Origin: Chloroflexaceae bacterium
Lineage (GTDB): Bacteria; Chloroflexota; Chloroflexia; Chloroflexales; Chloroflexaceae
Direction: 5' to 3'
DNA length: 5,465 bases
NCBI GenBank assembly: GCA_026417815.1
Contig: JAOACN010000542.1
Coordinates: 1-5,465 of the forward strand
In this document: piece after piece, positions 1 to 4,353 of the stretch
Layout: every line of letters begins with the position of its first letter
How positions within the stretch are numbered: the first letter of the stretch is position 1
Translations under genes and position numbers: made by a program
The notes under the pieces: model-generated
What the model saw: only the letters and a program-made list of their open reading frames with translations
What the model was told of the DNA's origin: nothing
Database searches by the model: none

Positions 1-1571
1 GGTGTGGGGGGCTCACATTCGATCCAGCAGTCATCGGCGCCGAACAATTCCCCCATCTGGCGGGAGAGGGTCTGGATAAGCAGATCCGTATTGGCGATCT
101 CGATGGCTGCCTGGCCCATGGCGTTGAGCACGGTCAGGTAATGCGCCTGCTGCCGCAACTGCGTTTCGGCGCGCTTGCGCTCGGTGATGTCGCGGCTCAC
201 GGTAGCGAAGGCCAGGGGTTGTCCTGTTTGCGTGCTGCGGACCAGAAAGATGCTGGCGTAGACGGGAATGGGGGAACCTTCCGCAAAGTGCCGGTACCTG
301 AGATCGCCACGCCAGTAGCCAAACCGCTGCACCTCCGGGACGACCGTTTCGCAGAAATAGGCCAGATCGTCGGGGAACAGAAAATCGTACATCCTCCGGT
401 CGAGCGCCGCGTCAAGGTTCTTCAGACCAACCATCCGCTGGCCCCCGAAGTTGAGATAGAGCATCTTCCCCTCGAGATCGGCCATACCGATCAAGTCATC
501 GCTATGCTCAATCAGGGTGATCAGTTGCTGGCGCTCGTCCGCGCTGCGCCGTTCTTCGGTAACATCACGGAGGAGCACGATACGTCCCCCGGAGCGTCCG
601 TAGCGATCGTACACCGGCGATGAGCGCCGTTCGAAGATGCGTTGCGCCGTGCCCTCGCCGATGCGCAGTTCGCTCTGCGACTCGGGGATCACGGCGCCCT
701 CGTTGCCGAGATCACGCAGGCCCTGATGCAGGCTCTCCACCGCCTGGCCGACAACCCGCGCCGGGACCACACCGAAGATCCGGGCCGCAGCCGGATTCAG
801 ATCGACGACGCGCCCCTGCTGATCGAGGACCAGGACGCCATCGCCCATGCTCTCCAGCACGACCTCGCGGGCGATCGGCGTGAGGTCGAGCAGGCGAAAC
901 CCCACAATGCTCCAGGTCAACAACGAACCCGTAAGGGCAAAGGCAAACGGCGTCAGATCCAGGGGACTCACTCTGGCAAGGTACAGGGCGTTACCCAACC
1001 AGGGCAGGAGCACCGCACTGAGCAAGATAACCGATCGCCAGCGAAACAGGTAGTTCCTCTGGAAGATCTGCCGGAGCATCAGAATGGTGCCCAGCAGCAA
1101 GAGCAGATATGAATAGGCCGTATGCACCCAGAACCACGGTCCATAGGTGACGCGCAGCATGGGGAACGGCCCGTCGGGGTCAATCTGCGCACTGCTCCAC
1201 ACCAGGCCGTGCCAGTCGCCGGTGAATTGCAGCAGCACGGTCACGATGGGCACGATCGCCAGCGCGGTCGCGAGCCTGCGGGAGCGCCATGCCTGATACT
1301 CCCCGTACTGCAAGGCAAACACCAGCCAGGCGGGAGGGATGGCGACGATCGCAATATACTCCAGACGCCCCCAGAACACCTTTGTCGCCAGGTTCGCACT
1401 GGCAAGCTCAAACATGTACCCCAGCGACCATCCAGCAACCAGGGTCATCAGGATTGACACGGTCAGGGCGCCCGAGATCCTGCGATGACGCCAGGTGTGG
1501 ATCGCCAGTACACTCGAAAGGATACACACGAAACCGAGTAGAATGGTGTAGAATGTCAAATGATAGGTCAT
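1..1571 (-). CDS. 7-TM / PAS / PAS / GAF membrane signal-transduction protein, N-terminal part (probable sensor histidine kinase)
   Basis: Reading the minus strand from ATG at 1571 gives 523 uninterrupted codons that run off the window, so the C-terminus and catalytic domain are missing. Residues 1-228 are strongly hydrophobic with about seven membrane segments (roughly 4-24, 36-54, 71-89, 100-116, 148-167, 179-199, 206-226). They carry motifs typical of the histidine kinase N-terminal 7TM domain: GWSLGY near 47, HGLVWSS at 121-127, and LLDLTPIARE at 227-236 leading into DGVLVLD at 244-250. A PAS domain covers about 236-343 and ends in DVTEERR. A second covers about 349-468 and ends in DITERKRAE. 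From about 477 (HYLTVLNAMGQAAIEIA) a GAF-like domain begins and is cut by the window edge. The start fits because the first membrane helix begins at residue 4, although no clear Shine-Dalgarno precedes it. The protein probably senses a membrane or small-molecule signal. The output is most likely a histidine kinase; a GGDEF output is possible and cannot be excluded here. Confidence 0.9.
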   Translation of the reverse strand, partial: MTYHLTFYTILLGFVCILSSVLAIHTWRHRRISGALTVSILMTLVAGWSLGYMFELASANLATKVFWGRLEYIAIVAIPPAWLVFALQYGEYQAWRSRRLATALAIVPIVTVLLQFTGDWHGLVWSSAQIDPDGPFPMLRVTYGPWFWVHTAYSYLLLLLGTILMLRQIFQRNYLFRWRSVILLSAVLLPWLGNALYLARVSPLDLTPFAFALTGSLLTWSIVGFRLLDLTPIAREVVLESMGDGVLVLDQQGRVVDLNPAAARIFGVVPARVVGQAVESLHQGLRDLGNEGAVIPESQSELRIGEGTAQRIFERRSSPVYDRYGRSGGRIVLLRDVTEERRSADERQQLITLIEHSDDLIGMADLEGKMLYLNFGGQRMVGLKNLDAALDRRMYDFLFPDDLAYFCETVVPEVQRFGYWRGDLRYRHFAEGSPIPVYASIFLVRSTQTGQPLAFATVSRDITERKRAETQLRQQAHYLTVLNAMGQAAIEIANTDLLIQTLSRQMGELFGADDCWIECEPPT

Positions 1572-1635
1572 TGTTGTACGTGCGAGATACTACTCTTTGT
1601 GTTATATGAGTATACAAACTTGACTTTATAGACGG

Positions 1636-1664
1636 ATTATAGCGTTGTTTCGTCACGATGTCTA
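1636..1664 (-). promoter_or_regulatory. Sigma70-type promoter candidate for the 7-TM sensor gene
   Basis: On the minus strand TAGACA (1664 to 1659; 5 of 6 to TTGACA) is followed after exactly 17 bases by a perfect TATAAT (1641 to 1636). Transcription would start near 1629, giving a leader of about 58 bases before the ATG at 1571. A second -10-like hexamer, TATACT at 1614 to 1609, lies closer to the gene and could act instead or as well. The region is AT-rich compared with its surroundings, as expected for a promoter. Confidence 0.6.
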
Positions 1665-1740
1665 CGCGCTTATTGTTGATCACGGGATCCATACAGATCT
1701 ACCTCCAGGACCTTGGGGCGGCTATGTGTCCGATAAGGCT

Positions 1741-1880
1741 GTTTTTCGCTGGTTTTGGCAGCTATGCCGCCTATACTGCAACGAGACTTCTCATTGCAGG
1801 TGGGGCCTGCGGGGGCCGCGGGCCCCCGCTACCCCCGCCGAGACGAAGTCTCGTTGTAGTACCGAACCAGCGAAAAAAAC
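1741..1880. repeat. Nested palindromic intergenic element (about 140 bp)
   Basis: Three nested inverted repeats share one centre. The outer arms are TTTTTCGCTGGTT (1742-1754) and AACCAGCGAAAAA (1865-1877), 13 of 13. The middle arms are 1774-1790 and 1845-1861, 16 of 17 with one G-T pair; their core is CAACGAGACTTC. The inner arms GCGGGGGCC (1809-1817) and GGCCCCCGC (1821-1829) flank a GCG loop. The right middle arm can instead fold locally: CGAGAC (1839-1844), loop GAA, GTCTCG (1848-1853). No protein is encoded and no target-site duplication is obvious. The form suits a dispersed palindromic repeat or MITE-like element. A structured RNA or an unusual terminator after the ABC gene are alternatives, but no T-run follows the strong stems on the minus strand. 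Confidence 0.75.
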
Positions 1881-1953
1881 CTGAAGGAGTCAATCCTTTC
1901 CCTGCTCTGCCCGGTTGTGGCGATCTGCGCGCCTTCGTGGTGCACCTTGCATC

Positions 1954-2943
1954 TCAGGACCGCGCCACCTCGGGCAGTGCCGGGTCAAGGGCTGTATCGG
2001 CAGGGCGGGTCGCTGCGGGCGGTTCCTCGCGCTCGCTGGCGACGATCCGCAGATACACTTCCTCCAGGCTGCGAGGTATTTCGGCCAGGGTGACAACGGG
2101 GAGCCCCTGCCCGGCCAGGCGGGCCAGCAGGCGCGGGTTCACCTGCTGCGGCTCGGCGCAGCGGTAGCGCAGATAATCGTCGCCGTGTTCCTCGACCGGG
2201 GCCAGGCCATCGAGGAACGGCAGGGCGGCGGCGGCGGGGCAGGCCAGGCGCAGTTCGAACAGCGGATCGCCGAGGAGTTGCCGGCACAACTCGGCGAAGG
2301 GACCCTGGGCGATGATCCTTCCGCCGCGGATGATCGCGATGCGGTCGGCGAGGGCCTCGGCCTCGGCCAGGTTGTGGGTGGTGAGCAGAATGGCCCGATC
2401 GGCATTCCGCAGGTCGCCAATGGCGTCGCGCACCACGCGGGCGCTCTGGGGGTCCATGGCCGTGGTTGGCTCGTCGAGAAACAACACCGGCGGGTCGTGG
2501 ATGAGCGCGCGCACCAGGGCCACCTTCTGGCGCATACCCTTGGAGTAGCTGTCGAGCTTGCGCTCGCGTGCCTCCCACAGCCCGAACTGCCGCAGCAACC
2601 CCTCGGCGCGCCGCCGGCGCGTCGGCGCGTCGAGCCCCAGCAGCGCGCCGAAGAAGTCGAGGTACTCCAGCGCCGCCATGCGCCCGTACAGGCCGGGGTA
2701 CTCGGTGAGCAGGCCAACCTTGCCGCGCACGGCCCGGGCCTGCTCCACCACATCCAGCCCGGCAACCCGGGCGCGACCCCCGCTCGGGCGCAGGATCGCG
2801 CCCAGCATGCGCACCGTGGTCGTCTTCCCCGCGCCGTTGGGGCCGAGCAGGGCCAGAAGTTCGCCCGGACGCACTTCCAGGTCGATCCCGCGCACGGCGT
2901 GGAAATTGCCGAACCGTTTGGAGAGTTGCTGCGCTTCGATCAT
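1954..2943 (-). CDS. ABC-2-type transporter, ATP-binding subunit (CcmA/DrrA/NatA-like)
   Basis: This is a complete 329-residue ATPase counted from ATG 2943. It has Walker A GPNGAGKT (34-41), signature YSKGMRQK (133-140, in place of the classical LSGGQ), Walker B VLFLDE (153-158) followed by PTTAMDP, and switch histidine H190 in LLTTHNLAEAEALADR. The Q-loop position reads LLTEYPGLY (78-86), with Glu where many ABC proteins have Gln, as is common in this subfamily. After the ATPase core comes an accessory domain ending in SLEEVYLRI, then a low-complexity Pro/Ala/Glu tail of about 25 residues. Such proteins power ABC-2 exporters of drugs, lipids, polysaccharides or ions from the cytoplasmic face. 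ATG 2943 is preferred over GTG 2955 because GGTGAG lies seven bases before it, while GTG 2955 has no ribosome-binding site. No permease gene is adjacent, so the substrate cannot be inferred. Confidence 0.93.
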   Translation of the reverse strand: MIEAQQLSKRFGNFHAVRGIDLEVRPGELLALLGPNGAGKTTTVRMLGAILRPSGGRARVAGLDVVEQARAVRGKVGLLTEYPGLYGRMAALEYLDFFGALLGLDAPTRRRRAEGLLRQFGLWEARERKLDSYSKGMRQKVALVRALIHDPPVLFLDEPTTAMDPQSARVVRDAIGDLRNADRAILLTTHNLAEAEALADRIAIIRGGRIIAQGPFAELCRQLLGDPLFELRLACPAAAALPFLDGLAPVEEHGDDYLRYRCAEPQQVNPRLLARLAGQGLPVVTLAEIPRSLEEVYLRIVASEREEPPAATRPADTALDPALPEVARS

Positions 2944-2950
2944 CGGGTTG

Positions 2951-2956
2951 CTCACC
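2951..2956 (-). promoter_or_regulatory. Ribosome-binding site deciding the ABC ATPase start
   Basis: GGTGAG on the minus strand sits seven bases upstream of ATG 2943 and overlaps the alternative GTG start at 2955. It favours the ATG. The 19-bp dyad at 2958-2976 lies directly upstream, so an RNA hairpin would form next to this site. Confidence 0.55.
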
Positions 2957-2957
2957 C

Positions 2958-2976
2958 GGGGAAACCAGGTTTCCCC
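2958..2976. repeat. 19-bp perfect dyad, copy 1 (GGGGAAACC-A-GGTTTCCCC)
   Basis: Nine-base arms (2958-2966 and 2968-2976) match perfectly around a single A. A near-identical dyad (17 of 19) recurs at 3128-3146 in the same intergenic region. This copy lies in the 5' leader of the ABC gene, just upstream of its ribosome-binding site. It could be an operator for a dimeric regulator or the end of a small palindromic repeat element. A one-base spacer makes a tight RNA hairpin, so a DNA-level role is slightly favoured. Confidence 0.7.
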
Positions 2977-3016
2977 ATCCCCCTGCTGATGTATCTGTGT
3001 GCGGACTCGCCGTATG

Positions 3017-3025
3017 AGTATACCA
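3017..3025 (-). promoter_or_regulatory. Extended -10 promoter candidate for ABC ATPase
   Basis: On the minus strand TGGTATACT (3025 to 3017) is an extended -10 (TG, one base, TATACT; 5 of 6 to TATAAT). The -35 region 17 bases upstream is poor (GTGAGA). Transcription would start near 3010, giving a leader of about 67 bases that contains dyad copy 1. The word GTATACTCATA here recurs upstream of the sensor gene. Confidence 0.4.
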
Positions 3026-3048
3026 GAGGGGCGTTACTCTCTCACCAC

Positions 3049-3087
3049 GAGAGGGTTCCGGGAGGGCGCAGCCCTCCCAGGAATCTC
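3049..3087. repeat. Long GC-rich hairpin in the divergent intergenic region
   Basis: GGGAGGGC (3060-3067) and GCCCTCCC (3071-3078) pair perfectly around loop GCA. The stem extends outward with TTCC (3056-3059) against GGAA (3080-3083) across a bulged A at 3079. It then extends with GAGA (3049-3052) against TCTC (3084-3087) across a GGG bulge. On the plus strand it is followed by a pyrimidine-rich stretch (TTTCTCTTCT), not a clean T-run. It looks like a dispersed palindromic repeat; a terminator role is possible but weak. Confidence 0.6.
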
Positions 3088-3127
3088 TTTCTCTTCTGTG
3101 CGGCAAACCCGCGTGATTGATGGGTGT

Positions 3128-3146
3128 GGGGAAACCGGATTTCCCC
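3128..3146. repeat. 19-bp dyad, copy 2 (GGGGAAACCGGATTTCCCC)
   Basis: The arms GGGGAAA (3128-3134) and TTTCCCC (3140-3146) are perfect around CCGGA. The whole 19 bases match copy 1 at 17 positions. The copies start 170 bp apart and bracket the hairpin at 3049-3087. This copy lies about 35 bp upstream of the -10 candidate of the YccF gene. Confidence 0.65.
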
Positions 3147-3147
3147 G

Positions 3148-3172
3148 CATCCGTGCGCATTTGCGCCGGATG
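3148..3172. repeat. Hairpin upstream of the YccF-type gene
   Basis: CATCCG (3148-3153) pairs with CGGATG (3167-3172), and GCGCA (3155-3159) pairs with TGCGC (3162-3166), with one bulged T at 3154 and a very tight loop. It directly follows dyad copy 2 and ends eight bases before the TACACT -10 candidate. A DNA-binding site or part of the same repeat element are both possible. Confidence 0.5.
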
Positions 3173-3176
3173 AACT

Positions 3177-3185
3177 TGCTACACT
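3177..3185 (+). promoter_or_regulatory. Extended -10 promoter candidate for the YccF-type gene
   Basis: TGCTACACT (3177-3185) resembles an extended -10 (TG, one base, TACACT; 4 of 6 to TATAAT). No good -35 lies 16-18 bases upstream. Transcription would begin near 3192, giving a leader of about 42 bases. Confidence 0.3.
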
Positions 3186-3217
3186 GGGGGCGAATGGCGC
3201 ACCATCAAGCTGTTACT

Positions 3218-3224
3218 GAAGGAG
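3218..3224 (+). promoter_or_regulatory. Strong ribosome-binding site of the YccF-type gene
   Basis: GAAGGAG lies nine bases before ATG 3234. It is the strongest Shine-Dalgarno sequence of the four main genes and fixes that start. Confidence 0.8.
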
Positions 3225-3233
3225 CGAACGACC

Positions 3234-3932
3234 ATGCACTGCCCAACCTGCGACACCCCAAACACCAATGATGCCCGCTTCTGCACCGGCTGTGGCGCCG
3301 CTCTTACCCCCTCGGCCGGCGTCGCCACCGCGCCCCTCGGCCCGGCGCCAACGCCGGCCGCGCCGCAGCCGCCGGTCGCCGCGCCCGGCGCGGCCCCGGT
3401 CACCCACGGCAACCCGGACCTCGGCGCGACCCGGATGGTTACGCCCCCGGCCTCGCCGTTCAACCAGACGATCAACGTCAACGTACAGGCGGCCCCCAGC
3501 CCGGTCGTGGTCATGGCCCCGACCGTCGCCGGGCCGGGCTGCCTGGTGCGCGGGCTGTACTTCCTGTTCATCGGCCTCTGGCTCGGCGCGATCTGGACCA
3601 GCGTGGCCTGGGCCTTGCTCGTCAGCGTCATCGGCCTGCCCCTGGGCCTGCTGATGCTCAATCGCCTGCCCCAGGTGATGACCCTCAAGCCCGTCCGCAC
3701 CCAGATGCGGGTGGTCAATCAGGGCGGGGTGGTGCTGATCGGCCAGGGGCAGATCGAGCAGCGGCCCTTCTGGCTGCGGGCGCTGTACTTCGTGCTGGTA
3801 GGCTGGTGGCTGAGCGGCGTGTGGCTGTTCACGGCCTGGAGCCTGATCGGCGTCACCTTTGGCCTGGGGTTGCCGCTGGCCTTCTGGATGTTCGACCAGA
3901 CCCCGGCGATCGTCAGCCTGGCGCGGCAGTAG
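3234..3932 (+). CDS. Zinc-ribbon / YccF-domain membrane protein
   Basis: The product has 232 residues. The N-terminus is a zinc ribbon, CPTC at 3-6 and CTGC at 17-20, giving four Cys ligands. A Pro/Ala/Gly-rich linker follows (about 22-100). Two related hydrophobic modules come next. The first (about 103-150) contains LYFLFIGLWLGAIW and VIGLPLGLLM. The second (about 181-224) contains LYFVLVGWWLSGVW and FGLGLPLAFW. This duplicated pattern of aromatic GxWL and GhPhGL motifs matches the YccF (DUF307) family of small inner-membrane proteins, whose biochemical role is not established. The zinc ribbon is expected on the cytoplasmic side, perhaps as a protein or nucleic-acid contact; that is inference. 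The start is supported by GAAGGAG nine bases upstream. The gene is divergent from the ABC ATPase. A G-rich tandem array starts six bases after its TAG stop. Confidence 0.85.
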   Translation: MHCPTCDTPNTNDARFCTGCGAALTPSAGVATAPLGPAPTPAAPQPPVAAPGAAPVTHGNPDLGATRMVTPPASPFNQTINVNVQAAPSPVVVMAPTVAGPGCLVRGLYFLFIGLWLGAIWTSVAWALLVSVIGLPLGLLMLNRLPQVMTLKPVRTQMRVVNQGGVVLIGQGQIEQRPFWLRALYFVLVGWWLSGVWLFTAWSLIGVTFGLGLPLAFWMFDQTPAIVSLARQ

Positions 3933-3938
3933 GTTTCG

Positions 3939-3986
3939 GTGTGGAGGTGTGGAGGTGTAGAGGTGTGGAGGTGTGGAGGTGTGGGG
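3939..3986. repeat. (GTGTGGAG)n tandem array 1, six units
   Basis: Six 8-bp units run in phase. Units 1, 2, 4 and 5 are perfect, unit 3 is GTGTAGAG and unit 6 is GTGTGGGG. The array starts six bases after the stop of the YccF-type gene. All G-rich units are on the plus strand, and the GG pairs could form two-layer G-quadruplexes. The same unit makes up the array at 5352-5435. Its open frames give only Trp/Arg/Cys/Gly/Val or His/Thr/Ser/Pro repeats and are not genes. Confidence 0.93.
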
Positions 3987-4006
3987 CGAGGGACCGTTCG
4001 CCCCAC
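3981..4006. repeat. Nine-bp hairpin after tandem array 1
   Basis: GTGGGGCGA (3981-3989) pairs perfectly with TCGCCCCAC (3998-4006) around an eight-base loop. The left arm overlaps the last tandem unit. It could slow or end transcription of the YccF-type gene, but no T-run follows, so it is not a canonical intrinsic terminator. Confidence 0.5.
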
Positions 4007-4041
4007 GCCATTCAACTCCGGTGGGATGGCCAGTAACAATT

Positions 4042-4070
4042 TTGTCATCACCACATGGTATTGTTATGCC
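4042..4070 (+). promoter_or_regulatory. Weak promoter candidate upstream of cas6
   Basis: TTGTCA (4042-4047; 5 of 6 to TTGACA) is followed after 17 bases by TATGCC (4065-4070), which has a TG one base upstream (extended -10 form). The -10 matches only 3 of 6. Transcription would start near 4077, leaving a leader of about 277 bases that contains both downstream inverted-repeat structures. Confidence 0.3.
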
Positions 4071-4113
4071 GTTCATGGATCGTCAGAAATGATCAAACCC
4101 TCTAATGTGTCTA

Positions 4114-4154
4114 CTTACGCCTTCGGAACATTTTTGCGTAAGAAGTTCCGGAAG
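4114..4154 (+). repeat. Two interlocked inverted repeats in the cas6 upstream region
   Basis: Stem A is CTTACGC (4114-4120) with GCGTAAG (4136-4142), seven perfect pairs. Stem B is CTTCGGAAC (4121-4129) with GTTCCGGAAG (4145-4154), nine pairs plus one bulge. The arms alternate A, B, A', B', so the stems either exclude each other or form a partial pseudoknot. A base-free junction between the first two arms makes a full pseudoknot unlikely. Confidence 0.45.
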
Positions 4155-4224
4155 GAAGCAGTGTTCCTGGCGAACTGATGGGTGCATAGGCGCTCCCCGG
4201 CACAGGGTTGCTCGGCGAGGCTGA

Positions 4225-4272
4225 CGCAAAGGCGCAAAGCCTCCACCTCCACAAACACCTTGCGCCTTTGCG
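4225..4272. repeat. Inverted repeat CGCAAAGGCGCAA with C-rich loop, upstream of cas6
   Basis: CGCAAAGGCGCAA (4225-4237) and TTGCGCCTTTGCG (4260-4272) are a perfect 13-base inverted repeat around a 22-base loop. Each arm is itself a short direct repeat (CGCAAAG, GCGCAA). Similar words occur as intergenic repeats in several bacterial genomes, which is recalled and not checked. The loop contains CACCTCCACA (4244-4253), the exact complement of a 10-base word of the GTGTGGAG arrays. It lies about 80 bases before the preferred cas6 start. Confidence 0.7.
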
Positions 4273-4353
4273 CCTTCCCATTTTGGTGAGCACTACAAGC
4301 AGTATGTGAGCAAAGCTGTACGGGCCGTCGCGCAAGAGCAGAAAGGGCCGGCA

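Larger units (their letters stand above)
1572..1953. other. 382-base intergenic region between sensor gene and ABC ATPase gene
   Basis: No convincing protein gene is seen. The left third (about 1572-1665) is AT-rich and holds the sensor promoter candidates. The stretch 1741-1880 is a large nested palindrome. The remainder (1881-1953) lies just downstream of the ABC ATPase stop and shows no clear hairpin-plus-T-run terminator. A minus-strand open frame starting at 1692 has a good ribosome-binding site but overlaps the sensor start out of frame (see findings). Confidence 0.6.
3933..4353. other. 421-base non-coding region between YccF-type gene and cas6
   Basis: It holds tandem array 1, the hairpin at 3981-4006, a relatively AT-rich block (about 4030-4160) with a weak promoter and two overlapping inverted repeats, and an inverted repeat of CGCAAAGGCGCAA. 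Open frames here are built on the repeats or on an AT-rich stretch without recognisable protein features, so no gene is called. Confidence 0.6.

Noticed and set aside
1..11. GGTGTGGGGGG at the window start as a third copy of the G-rich repeat
   Set aside because: It is only one imperfect unit and lies inside the sensor coding frame, so coincidence is more likely.
141..1457. Several plus-strand open frames across the first 1.5 kb
   Set aside because: They are antisense to the 7TM-PAS-PAS sensor frame, which has clear domain order and motifs. The plus-strand products look random.
1741..1880. Intrinsic terminator for the ABC ATPase
   Set aside because: On the minus strand the T-run comes before the stem and an A-run after it, the reverse of a canonical intrinsic terminator.
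1915..3120. Long plus-strand open frame of 401 codons
   Set aside because: It is antisense to the ABC ATPase, whose frame has all the ABC motifs. The plus-strand product is Gly/Ala/Arg/His-rich without any domain, a GC-rich shadow.
3939..4178. Plus-strand open frame of 79 codons over tandem array 1
   Set aside because: Its first third is repeat-encoded Trp/Arg/Cys/Gly/Val and the rest has no protein features. It has no ribosome-binding site apart from repeat-derived GGAG words.
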